Shown: positions 17,557 to 25,714 of the stretch, in pieces
How positions within the stretch are numbered: the first letter of the stretch is position 1
Layout of the letters: the number at the start of each line of letters is the position of its first letter
Origin: Tropicimonas sp033101155
GTDB lineage: Bacteria; Pseudomonadota; Alphaproteobacteria; Rhodobacterales; Rhodobacteraceae
Assembly: GCF_033101155.1 (NCBI RefSeq)
Contig: NZ_JAWMPX010000006.1
Span: 146,105 to 210,104 of the forward strand
Direction of reading: 5' to 3'
DNA: 64,000 nt
Notes under the pieces: model-generated
What the model was told of the DNA's origin: nothing
What the model saw: the letters and a program-made list of their open reading frames with translations, nothing else
Databases searched by the model: none
Translations under genes and position numbers: made by a program

Positions 17557-19065
17557 ATGGCACGCAAGACGATCCGCTCGATCCCGCAGGAACGCGCGCC
17601 CATGCCGGTGCTCGACGCCGAGATCCGGGCGACGAGTTTCGACGAGGTCTCGCTGGGCTTCGACCAGCAGAACGCGCTGGTCGAGTGCGAGCGCTGCCTG
17701 ATCTGCCCGGAGCCGGCCTGCGTTGCCGGCTGCCCGGTGGAGATCGACATTCCCGGCTTCATCCAGAAGATGCTGAAATCCGACTACCAGGGCGCCTGGG
17801 ACGTGTTGACGGACTCGACCTTCCTGCCGGCTGTCTGCGGACGGGTCTGTCCGCAGGAAGACCAGTGCGAGGGCGTCTGCGCGGTCGCGGTGAGCGGCGG
17901 GCTGGAACCGGTTGCCATCGGGCGGCTGGAGCGTTGGCTTGGCGACAAGGCAATCGAGCAAGGCTGGCGCAAGAAAAGCCATGTCGCACCGAACCGCTTC
18001 AAGGTCGGCATTGTCGGCTCGGGCCCCGCAAGCATGGCCTGCGCGGCGGACCTGGCCAAGGCTGGCTGCAAGGTCACGGTGTTCGAGGCGCTGCATGCGC
18101 CCGGCGGCGTGCTGCGCTACGGCATCCCGGAGTTCCGGCTGCCCAATTCGGTGGTCGATGCCGAGATCGCAAATCTTGAGGCGCTTGGCGTCGAAATCCG
18201 CTGCAACACGCTGGTTGGGCGGCTCTTCACCGTCGAGCAGATGCTGGAAGAGATGGGCTTTGACGCCGTCTTTATCGGCACCGGCGCGGGCACCCCGAAA
18301 TTCATGGACATCCCCGGCGAGAACTTCAACGGCGTGCTCTCGGCCAACGAGTTGCTGACGCGCTGCAACCTGATGCATGCCGGCGATTTCCCGAAGTTCG
18401 ACACGCCGCTCGAGGTCGGCAAGAAAATCGCCGTAATCGGCTCGGGCAATACCGCGATGGACGCGATGCGGGTCTCGAAACGACTCGGCGCCGAAGAGGT
18501 ACATTGCGTCTACCGGCGCACCGAAGCCGAATGCCCGGCGCGACTGGAGGAACTGCACCACGCGCAGGAAGAAGGCATCGAGTTCCACTGGCTGACGGCG
18601 CCCGTCGAGCTGCTGGGCGACGCCAACAACAATGTGCGCGCGATGCGCTGCCTGCGCATGGAGCTTGGTGAGCCGGACGACTCGGGTCGGCGGCGGCCGG
18701 TGCCCGTACCGGGCAGCGAGTTCGAGTTCGAGGCCGACACAGTGGTCTATGCCATCGGCACCTCGCCCAACCCGATTCTTGGACAGACCTCGAATGTCCA
18801 GCTCAACAAATGGGGCTATATCGACACGGATGACGAGCTCGCGACCTCGCTGGCCGGCGTCTATGCCGGGGGCGATATCGTCACGGGCGCGGCGACGGTG
18901 ATCCTGGCAATGGGGGCGGGCCGTCGCGCGGCGGCGAGCATCCGGCGCTATCTCGGCATCCGCGATTCAATGAGCGTCTACGAGCCGGAAAATACCGGCT
19001 TCGAGAACACGCTTTTCGGCATCGACATGTCCGAGAAGAACTTCGTCCATCTGCGGCAGATCTAA
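17557..19065 (+). CDS. NfnB/GltD-like NAD(P)-dependent oxidoreductase (FAD, two [4Fe-4S])
   Basis: A 502-residue flavoprotein of the glutamate synthase small-subunit type. The N-terminal iron-sulfur domain has cysteines at 44, 47, 50, 55 and 59 (CERCLIC, CVAGCP) and at 94, 98, 104 and 108 (CGRVCPQEDQCEGVC), enough for two [4Fe-4S] clusters. FAD-binding VGIVGSGPASMACAADLA and NAD(P)-binding IAVIGSGNTAMDAM follow; the C-terminus ends with the FAD-site GGDIVTGAATVILAMGAGR. Paired with an NfnA-like subunit rather than a glutamate synthase large subunit, it most likely forms an Nfn-type complex that exchanges electrons among ferredoxin, NADH and NADPH. Whether it bifurcates electrons cannot be told from motifs. 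Confidence 0.85.
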   Translation: MARKTIRSIPQERAPMPVLDAEIRATSFDEVSLGFDQQNALVECERCLICPEPACVAGCPVEIDIPGFIQKMLKSDYQGAWDVLTDSTFLPAVCGRVCPQEDQCEGVCAVAVSGGLEPVAIGRLERWLGDKAIEQGWRKKSHVAPNRFKVGIVGSGPASMACAADLAKAGCKVTVFEALHAPGGVLRYGIPEFRLPNSVVDAEIANLEALGVEIRCNTLVGRLFTVEQMLEEMGFDAVFIGTGAGTPKFMDIPGENFNGVLSANELLTRCNLMHAGDFPKFDTPLEVGKKIAVIGSGNTAMDAMRVSKRLGAEEVHCVYRRTEAECPARLEELHHAQEEGIEFHWLTAPVELLGDANNNVRAMRCLRMELGEPDDSGRRRPVPVPGSEFEFEADTVVYAIGTSPNPILGQTSNVQLNKWGYIDTDDELATSLAGVYAGGDIVTGAATVILAMGAGRRAAASIRRYLGIRDSMSVYEPENTGFENTLFGIDMSEKNFVHLRQI

Positions 19066-19080
19066 GGGAAGAGCAGTAAA

Positions 19081-21000
19081 ATGACATCGGAGAGCACGCA
19101 GGTTCTGGAGAAACCTTCGGAGGAGCGTCCGGTACGAGGCCGGCCCGCGGAGGTGATCCCGGAACACATCGTCGAGATTGTCTCGGATTCGGGCGAAGGG
19201 GCGCAGCGTTGCGGCCAGTCGCTGGCCTCGATCGCGGCGCGCAGCGGCATGGGGATCTGGACGGTGGAGATCATTCCCGCCGAGATCCAGCCGCCACAAC
19301 GCTCCATTGCCGGAGCTTCTGGCAACCGGGTGCGCATGGCGGCCGAACCGGTGACCAATATCGGGGATCAGGCCGATCTCGTCGTCGCTTTCAACGAGCA
19401 GGTCCTGCTGAGCCGGCTGCGCGCCGGCGAGGTCAAGCCGGGAGCGACCATCCTGATCGAGAGTGCCTGGGAAAAAGACCGGGATGCTTCTGTCGCGACC
19501 GCCTATCTCAAAGTCTGTGCCGAGGTGCGCGAGCAGGGCTACAAGCTCATCGAAGTGCCGATGGGGGCAGAGTGCCAGAAATACGTACCCGATCCGCGCA
19601 AGGGCAAGAACATGTTCGTGCTCGGCATGCTCTGCGCGATCTACTCTCTGGATCATGACAAAGCGCAAGCGCAGGTTCGCTATATCTTCGCCAAGAAGGA
19701 TCAGCGGATCATCAATGCCAATATCGAGCTGCTGGACGCGGGCCGTGCATGGGCCGAGACCAACCTTGACCTCGCCTACAGCATCCCCGCCCCGCCTGTG
19801 GCCGAGAAACAGGTGGTGATGAACGGAAATGCCGCGCTGGCTCTCGGGACGGTCGCCTCTGGCATGGAAGTCTGCGCGATGTATCCGATCACGCCGGCAA
19901 CCTCGGCCTCGCATTACCTCTCCTCGATTTTCGAGAAAGTCGGCTGCGTCGTGCATCAGGCCGAGGACGAGATCTCTGCCTGCGCCTTCGCCATCGGCTC
20001 TTCCTATGCCGGCAAATGCGCCGTGACGATCACCTCCGGGCCGGGCCTCTCGCTCAAGCAGGAAGCCATCGGCCTCGCCGTGATGTCCGAAATCCCGCTC
20101 GTGATCATCAACGTGCAGCGGGGCGGACCGTCGACCGGCCTGCCGACCAAGGTCGAGCAAGGGGACCTGATGTCCGCCATGTTCGGCTCCCATGGCGACG
20201 CGCCGAAGGTGGTCATGGCAGTCTCTTCCATCGAGGACTGCTTCCACTCGGTCATCACCGCGCGCAAGATCGCGGAGACCTTCAACATGGTGGTGGTAAT
20301 CCTTTCGGACGCCGCGCTGGCGACCGCGCAGCAGCCCTTCAAACGACCGGATTTCCGCGCCGACTGGCTGGCACCGCCGGTCAACCAGAGCGCCGTGCCG
20401 GACCATGCACGCCCCTATGACTGGGACGAGCGGACCGGCATCGCCACGCGGTTCATCCCCGGCCAGCCGAACGGCATGCATTGCCTGACGGGCCTCGCCC
20501 ATGACCGCGACAGCCATGTCGCCTATGATCCGCAGATCAACGAAGAGGGCTTGCTCAACCGCTCCCGCAAGCTCGCGGCCTTCCAGAAGACGCTGCGCCT
20601 CGAGCCGGTCTTCGGCGGCGACGAGGGCGAGCTTCTGCTGCTCGGCTGGGGCTCGACCCGTGGCGCGATGCAGGAAGCCGTCAGCCGGCTGCGCGCCGAG
20701 GGCCACAAGGTCTCCTCGCTGCATCTCAAGTTCCTGCAGCCCATGGCCTCGGGGATCGACGAGGTGATGAAGCGCTTCGACCGCGTCATGACCATCGAGA
20801 ACAACTGGAACGACCCGGTTTCGGACCCGCTGATCGACAGCAACAACCGCCGCTACTCGCACCTGGCGATGCTGCTCAGGTCGCGCTGGTTGGTGGATGT
20901 CGATTGCTGGGGCAATGCCCGCGGACAGCCGCTCAAACCCGGCGAGATCCACGATGCCGCCCTTGCGAAACTCAACCAGGCCCGGGGAGAAACCCAATGA
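19081..21000 (+). CDS. korA: 2-oxoacid:ferredoxin oxidoreductase, fused gamma-alpha subunit
   Basis: A 639-residue subunit in which the gamma domain (about residues 25-220, starting EIVSDSGEGAQRCGQSL) is fused to the alpha domain. The alpha part opens NGNAALALGTVASGMEV and carries YPITPAT, the signature near the thiamine site that contacts the substrate carboxylate in KorA-type enzymes; ITSGPGLSLKQEAIGLA and QRGGPSTGLPTK follow. The C-terminal GWGSTRGAMQEAVSRL is the usual end domain. With KorB it would convert a 2-oxoacid and CoA to acyl-CoA, CO2 and reduced ferredoxin; 2-oxoglutarate is the likely substrate by resemblance but not proven. Fifteen bases after the NfnB-like gene; its stop overlaps the korB start. 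Confidence 0.9.
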   Translation: MTSESTQVLEKPSEERPVRGRPAEVIPEHIVEIVSDSGEGAQRCGQSLASIAARSGMGIWTVEIIPAEIQPPQRSIAGASGNRVRMAAEPVTNIGDQADLVVAFNEQVLLSRLRAGEVKPGATILIESAWEKDRDASVATAYLKVCAEVREQGYKLIEVPMGAECQKYVPDPRKGKNMFVLGMLCAIYSLDHDKAQAQVRYIFAKKDQRIINANIELLDAGRAWAETNLDLAYSIPAPPVAEKQVVMNGNAALALGTVASGMEVCAMYPITPATSASHYLSSIFEKVGCVVHQAEDEISACAFAIGSSYAGKCAVTITSGPGLSLKQEAIGLAVMSEIPLVIINVQRGGPSTGLPTKVEQGDLMSAMFGSHGDAPKVVMAVSSIEDCFHSVITARKIAETFNMVVVILSDAALATAQQPFKRPDFRADWLAPPVNQSAVPDHARPYDWDERTGIATRFIPGQPNGMHCLTGLAHDRDSHVAYDPQINEEGLLNRSRKLAAFQKTLRLEPVFGGDEGELLLLGWGSTRGAMQEAVSRLRAEGHKVSSLHLKFLQPMASGIDEVMKRFDRVMTIENNWNDPVSDPLIDSNNRRYSHLAMLLRSRWLVDVDCWGNARGQPLKPGEIHDAALAKLNQARGETQ

Positions 21001-21974
21001 CCGCCTCCATGAGCCAGAGCCTGGCCCAGATGGTCCAGACCGATTACGAGATCGGCGATTACCAGAGCTCGATCGCGCCGCGCTGGTGCACCGGCTGCGG
21101 CGACACCGCGATCCTGACCGCGATGCAGCGCCTATGCCGCGACGAGCAGCTGCCGCCGGAGAAGACGGTCTGCGTCTCCGGCATCGGCTGCGCCTCGCGC
21201 CTTCCGCATTACATGAATGCCTATGGCTTCCACGGCATCCATGGCCGCGCCCTGCCGATTGCCGAGGGGATCAAGATCCGCCGGCCGGATCTGAGCGTGT
21301 TCATCACCACCGGGGACGGCGATTGCTGCTCCATCGGGGCTGCGCATTGGCTACATGCGGTGCGCTACAACATGAACATGACGATGCTGCTGCATGACAA
21401 CAACGTCTACGGGCTGACCAAGAAACAGGCCTCGCCGACCTCGCCGAAGGGGCTTTCGACCAACACCACACCGACCGGCGCATCGCTGAACCCGCTCAAC
21501 CCGCTGACCGTGACGCTGGGGATCGCGAATGTCTCCTTCGTTGCCCAGGTGGTCGACTGGATTCCGGAGCTGCTCTACGAGGTGCTGCAAAAGGCCTATC
21601 ATCACAAGGGCTTCTCCTTCATCCGCATCCTGCAGCGCTGTCCGAATTTCATGGACCACCATTTCGACGCCTGGATGCAGGACCCCGCGCGCACACGCAT
21701 CCTGACCCATGGCGACGGCTTGCGGCTGCGCCCGGAGATGAGCCGGGTTTACAAGAACCAGGAGACGCATGACCCGCGCGACATGGCCCGCGCGCTCGCG
21801 CTGGCGGCGATGCCGGACGAGGTGCCCGTGGGCATCCTCTACCAGAACCCGGAGGTGCCCTGCTACGACGAGCTGCGCGCGGGCGAACGCCCGAACACGC
21901 CGGCGCTGGTCGAGACGGTGCTGAACGAAGAATTCGACAAGGTCGGGATCTGGCCTGCCGAAGGCGAGGCGTAA
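20997..21974 (+). CDS. korB: 2-oxoacid:ferredoxin oxidoreductase beta subunit (thiamine diphosphate)
   Basis: A 325-residue beta subunit. Cysteines C31, C34 (WCTGCGD), C65 (SGIGCASR) and C215 (QRCPNF) fit the four ligands of the proximal [4Fe-4S] cluster. The thiamine diphosphate and Mg motif is GDGD (106-109) followed by HDNNVYGLTKKQ, with the two asparagines at the expected distance. It pairs with KorA; ATG 20997 overlaps the korA stop (ATGA), a sign of translational coupling. No separate delta-type two-cluster ferredoxin subunit is present; the next gene carries a ferredoxin domain instead. Confidence 0.92.
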   Translation: MTASMSQSLAQMVQTDYEIGDYQSSIAPRWCTGCGDTAILTAMQRLCRDEQLPPEKTVCVSGIGCASRLPHYMNAYGFHGIHGRALPIAEGIKIRRPDLSVFITTGDGDCCSIGAAHWLHAVRYNMNMTMLLHDNNVYGLTKKQASPTSPKGLSTNTTPTGASLNPLNPLTVTLGIANVSFVAQVVDWIPELLYEVLQKAYHHKGFSFIRILQRCPNFMDHHFDAWMQDPARTRILTHGDGLRLRPEMSRVYKNQETHDPRDMARALALAAMPDEVPVGILYQNPEVPCYDELRAGERPNTPALVETVLNEEFDKVGIWPAEGEA

Positions 21975-21978
21975 GATC

Positions 21979-24171
21979 ATGGAACACGGACGAATTTCTC
22001 CTAATCCCGCCGCGCGCGAACCGGTTTCCGTGCCGTTGCGCCCGGCGCTCTATGCCCGCTTCGGCGATCTGGCCGAACTGCGTCATGACTACCCGTTGGT
22101 GTTGATCGACCGGGCCGAGGGCGCACCGCTCTTGCGTCCGCTCAGCCGCATCATCGACGACACGTTGCAGAAGGTCGCCCCGGCGGATCTGACCGGCGAA
22201 GCGTTGCGCCAACAGGTGCTTCGTCTCGAGGAGGATATCCGCCGCAAGGTGATGGCGAACGAGGAGGGCCGGCTGTCGGATCTCTGGCGCGAAGCGGCGG
22301 CAGAGATGGTCGAACGCGAGGGCCAGGCGCCCTTCGGCGAGATCGACAACAACCTCGAGACCGCGCGCAAGAAGCTTCCTCTGGACGGGATGGTCATCGG
22401 CTGCGACGCCGCCACCCCCGGCAAGGTGCTGGGCCACGCCTGGAGCGCCAAGCAGGCAGCCAAGGCACGGCGCTTCCGCAAGATCGTCGATGGGCTGATC
22501 CTGCGGCTGAGCGACATCCTCAAGTCGGACCACATGAAATCCGACGAGGCGCATGACGCCGGCGCGCTGGCTTCAGCCATGGGGGCCACCGCCGATGGCG
22601 AGATCGATTTCGGCGTACTCTCGGATGTGCTGCACCGCGCACGCCCCGAGGATCGTTTGCCAGCGGACCGGGTCGCCCGGATCGAACACGCGCTTCGTGT
22701 GCTCAAGGAGCAACCTTTCTTCGCGCCTGGACGGGCCTCGGATCGCGGACCGGAACGGCGCGACCCCTATAGCTACAGCTTCGACAATTGCTCGGATGCG
22801 CTGGACGCCTATCGGGACCGGCTGCCAGATGTGCTCGAATTCACCAAGGCGGTGACAGTTGCCGAGTTGGAGGTGGAGAACAAGTATCGCCCGGAGCTTC
22901 ATGACCCGATCTTCGAGCGCTTCGAGACCAGCGACCTCTCGGCAGAACAGATCGGCCTGCTGCCTTCCGCGCTGGTATGCCTGCGCGACGGCGAAACGCT
23001 CTCGGCGGAGATCGCGCGCAGCTACGAGGCGCTGGCCTGCGGGCTTCCGATCACGGTGCTGATCCAGGTCGACGACCTGCTTGGTCCGACCTCACCCGAG
23101 CCGCCGCAGAACAGTTTCGGCGCCGGCACGGCGCGGTTAGCGGCGATGGCGATGGGGCTGAACAACGCCTTCGTGCTGCAGACAACGGCGGCGCATATCC
23201 ACAAGATGAACGACGCGCTGGAGCGCGGCATGCGCTACGAGGGGCCGGCCTTGTTCTGCCTCTATTCGGGTGCCACGCCGAGCATGCCCGAAGTCGCGCC
23301 CTATATCCTCTCGGCCGCGGCCACCGAATCCCGCGCCTTCCCAAGCTTCACCTACGATCCGTCGGCAGGCGATGACTGGGCGGCACGCTTCGATCTCGCG
23401 GGCAACCCGCAGACGGACATGGACTGGCCGTTGCATGGCTTCGACTACGAAGACGCGGAGGGACAGAGAGTTCAGGAGGATCAGGCCTTCACCTTTGTCG
23501 ACTTCGCGGTCTGCGACCGACGCTATGCCCGGTTCTGCCACGCGATCGAACATTCCGAATGGTCCGATGAGATGTTGCCGGTCAATGTATGGCTGAAGCT
23601 CGACGCTACGCAGCAGCGGCTCCATACGCCCTACGTTTCGGTTGTGAATCCCAAGGGCGGGCTGTTCCGTGTCGGTATCGACGGCAAGATCACGGAAGCA
23701 GCGCGGCGTTGTCTCGACGGCTGGAAACGCCTTCTCGAGACGGGCGGGATCAACAACTCCCACGCCATCCGTGCGCTGGCCGATGACCGGCTGCGGCGGG
23801 AGGACGAGGCACGCAAGACCACCCCGGTCGAGCACGCCGAGCCCCCTGCCCCGGCCAATGCCGAGCTTGCCACGGCAGCGGTCGAAGCCGAGGTCGAGGC
23901 GCCGGCGGTTGACCCGGTCAGCGATGGATCGCCCTGGATCGAGACGCCCCGCTGCACGACCTGCAATGAATGCGTTCAGACCAACAGCGCGCTCTTCGCC
24001 TATAATGGCGACATGCAGGCCTATATCGCCGATCCAGATGCCGGCACCTACCGCCAGATCGTCGAGGCGGCGGAAGGCTGCCAGGTTTCGATTATCCATC
24101 CCGGCCTGCCGCGCAACCCCGACGAGCCGGATCTCGAAGAGCTGATCGAACGCGCGGCCGCCTTCAACTGA
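21979..24171 (+). CDS. PFOR C-terminal-domain-like protein fused to a single-cluster ferredoxin
   Basis: A 730-residue protein I cannot match to a named enzyme. Roughly residues 375-640 resemble the last domain of pyruvate:ferredoxin oxidoreductase: GTARLAAMAMGLNNAFVLQT, then EGPALFCLYSGATPSM and FPSFTYDPSAGDDWAARFDL. The thiamine motifs GDG and NTGGQ of real PFOR are not visible. The C-terminus (from residue 655) is a single-cluster ferredoxin: C659, C662, C665 and C701 (C-x2-C-x2-C-x35-C). An Ala/Glu/Pro-rich linker joins the two. The first 370 residues are mostly helical and unrecognised. It starts four bases after korB, so it is surely co-expressed; it may be the electron-exit or docking subunit between KorAB and the NfnAB-like pair. 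That role is inference. Confidence 0.7.
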   Translation: MEHGRISPNPAAREPVSVPLRPALYARFGDLAELRHDYPLVLIDRAEGAPLLRPLSRIIDDTLQKVAPADLTGEALRQQVLRLEEDIRRKVMANEEGRLSDLWREAAAEMVEREGQAPFGEIDNNLETARKKLPLDGMVIGCDAATPGKVLGHAWSAKQAAKARRFRKIVDGLILRLSDILKSDHMKSDEAHDAGALASAMGATADGEIDFGVLSDVLHRARPEDRLPADRVARIEHALRVLKEQPFFAPGRASDRGPERRDPYSYSFDNCSDALDAYRDRLPDVLEFTKAVTVAELEVENKYRPELHDPIFERFETSDLSAEQIGLLPSALVCLRDGETLSAEIARSYEALACGLPITVLIQVDDLLGPTSPEPPQNSFGAGTARLAAMAMGLNNAFVLQTTAAHIHKMNDALERGMRYEGPALFCLYSGATPSMPEVAPYILSAAATESRAFPSFTYDPSAGDDWAARFDLAGNPQTDMDWPLHGFDYEDAEGQRVQEDQAFTFVDFAVCDRRYARFCHAIEHSEWSDEMLPVNVWLKLDATQQRLHTPYVSVVNPKGGLFRVGIDGKITEAARRCLDGWKRLLETGGINNSHAIRALADDRLRREDEARKTTPVEHAEPPAPANAELATAAVEAEVEAPAVDPVSDGSPWIETPRCTTCNECVQTNSALFAYNGDMQAYIADPDAGTYRQIVEAAEGCQVSIIHPGLPRNPDEPDLEELIERAAAFN

Positions 24172-24193
24172 GACCGCACCTGACAGCAAAAAC

Positions 24194-24220
24194 GGCACCG
24201 CCCTCCTTCTGGGCGGTGCC
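24194..24220 (+). terminator. Intrinsic terminator of the Nfn-Kor operon
   Basis: A perfect 10-bp stem (GGCACCGCCC / GGGCGGTGCC) with a 7-base loop lies 23 bases after the stop of the PFOR-like gene and is followed by ATTGTTCGTCTG. A-rich bases precede it. It closes the five-gene operon. Confidence 0.8.
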
Positions 24221-24376
24221 ATTGTTCGTCTGGTCTGTGCGCATGATTCTGAGACGCACGGAGCGGCTGCCGCGACGGAGATGCAGGTTTCCTGTGGCGT
24301 TGCCGCGCCGCTTGTGATCTTGGGCAGTTGGCTTGCCCTGATTCCCCGGGCCGGTTTCAATCCCGGGAGTTTCGAC

Positions 24377-24604
24377 ATGACCCGCCTCAATCAGATCAGC
24401 ATCGTGAAGACGGCGCAGATGGCCAACACTTTGAAACTCGTTCAGAACGGGAAGGTGGTTGCCTCCGTGGTCGTACTCGACGACAAGACCGCCGAGCTGC
24501 GGGACCACCGGGATCGCCCCATGGGACGCTTCGATGACGCGACCGCGGCCATTTCCGAGTTTGAAAAAATGAGTGATTTCGAAGAGATAGAGCTCGATTT
24601 GTGA
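24377..24604 (+). CDS. Small protein of unknown function
   Basis: A 75-residue, acidic-tailed protein (MTRLNQISIVKTAQMANTLK...). The sequence LKLVQNGKVVASVVVLDDKTAELRD reads like a short beta-rich fold; the end FEEIELDL is acidic. No domain recognised. GGGAG seven bases upstream of ATG 24377 supports the start; a second ATG lies at 24419. It stands alone between the redox operon terminator and the cold-shock gene. Confidence 0.5.
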   Translation: MTRLNQISIVKTAQMANTLKLVQNGKVVASVVVLDDKTAELRDHRDRPMGRFDDATAAISEFEKMSDFEEIELDL

Positions 24605-24770
24605 TCTTATTGCAAAGCGGCCTTGTCTTTGCGACCCGCGCCCCCCATGTTAGGCGGGCAACGTTATCTCTCTGACCACTGTCTCCCTTACCCGGCTTCA
24701 GTATCGACATTGATCTGACCGAGCCGGGCTGCCGCATGTACGCGGGCAGCAAACATACAGGAGACATCAC

Positions 24771-24977
24771 ATGGCCAATGGCACCGTGAAATGGTTCAAC
24801 GCCACCAAAGGTTTCGGCTTCATCGAGCCCGAAGGCGGGAAACGCGACGTATTCGTCCATATCAGCGCACTCGAGCGCGCGGGCATCTCGGCCCTTGACG
24901 ACGGTCAGAAAGTGACCTTCGACATCGAGGCTGGCCGTGACGGTCGCGAGTCCGCGACGAACCTGGCACTGGCCTGA
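24771..24977 (+). CDS. cspA: Cold-shock domain protein (CspA family)
   Basis: A 68-residue nucleic-acid-binding OB-fold protein. RNP1 is KGFGFIEPE and RNP2 is DVFVHIS, both complete; the start GTVKWFNATKGFGFI is canonical. CspA-type proteins bind single-stranded RNA and act as RNA chaperones or anti-terminators; alphaproteobacterial copies may be cold- or growth-phase-induced. AGGAGA lies just before the ATG. The 166 bases upstream may form the long 5' leader usual for this family, but no defined structure was worked out. Confidence 0.95.
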   Translation: MANGTVKWFNATKGFGFIEPEGGKRDVFVHISALERAGISALDDGQKVTFDIEAGRDGRESATNLALA

Positions 24978-24983
24978 CTTTCC

Positions 24984-25004
24984 GGGGCGCTCTCTGAGCG
25001 CCCC
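24984..25004 (+). terminator. Hairpin after the cold-shock gene
   Basis: A 9-bp perfect stem (GGGGCGCTC / GAGCGCCCC) with a TCT loop begins six bases after the stop. There is no immediate T-run, though ACTTTT follows about 10 bases later. Confidence 0.65.
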
Positions 25005-25307
25005 GATCCACACGACTTTTCCCGCGCTTTAGGTTCCGGGAAAAGAAAACAGTGTTTCACCACCACGCAGATCTGACGCTACAGATCTTTCCAGCGCTTC
25101 TTGTCTTCGTGGCCGAAACACTGAAACGGACCGCTCCTGCAAAAGCTTCGCATTCCGCGGTCCCGGCGGACTCGCAACACGGCCTGATTGCTGTCGGTAT
25201 CCGATAAACCGCCACGACCACTCCAACACCAGTTTTCAACAAACCGGCGCGGCCCGACCAGCGTCGATTCAGTTCACGAATGGAAATCCACTTTGAAAAA
25301 CCACAAC
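25005..25307. other. Intergenic stretch with only a marginal short ORF
   Basis: About 300 bases. A 51-codon frame from GTG 25052 to TAA 25207 has a purine-rich lead (GGGAAAAGAAAACA) but no recognised features. No RNA gene was recognised. Confidence 0.35.
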
Positions 25308-25517
25308 ATGATCAACAATATCAGCTCCGAGCTTTCCCGACTTGTCACCTGTCTCGGACCCGCTCCGACAGATCCCCGACCGGCCGAAGAAGCCTATGAC
25401 ATCTATTCGGAGATCCGCTTCGCCCGGAACCGACGCGCGACCGCCCTGGCCGCAGTCTGTTACTGGTGCGGCCTCAACCCGAGCGACGCGCTCGAGCATG
25501 AAACCAACTGGGCCTGA
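25308..25517 (+). CDS. Small hypothetical protein
   Basis: A 69-residue frame starting MINNISSELSRLVTCLG and ending ALEHETNWA. It has three cysteines (one early, then CYWC) and a helical look, with no domain recognised. No strong ribosome site is visible before ATG 25308, and an upstream in-frame TTG at 25293 is possible. Its amino-acid balance is plausible for a real protein, but the evidence is thin. Confidence 0.35.
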   Translation: MINNISSELSRLVTCLGPAPTDPRPAEEAYDIYSEIRFARNRRATALAAVCYWCGLNPSDALEHETNWA

Positions 25518-25714
25518 CCGGGCCCAGCTGACCACGGGCCCGTCGCCAACAGGCGAACGGTCCGCTGTCCGACCCGCGCCTGAGAGCGCCGCTCGACATT
25601 GCTCCCGACGCGTTGCCACATCTGGCGCGCCCGCCCGGAACGCCGTACACGGCCGGGAGCCCTTCCCATCCTCGACAGCGCCCTCTACTCTCCGAACGCC
25701 ATCGGGGAGGGCAC

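Noticed and set aside
18967..20997. A 676-codon open frame on the minus strand opposite korA
   Set aside because: It mirrors korA and the end of the NfnB-like gene codon by codon; the composition (Arg, Gly, His, Asp rich) is that of an antisense shadow in GC-rich DNA, with no domain.
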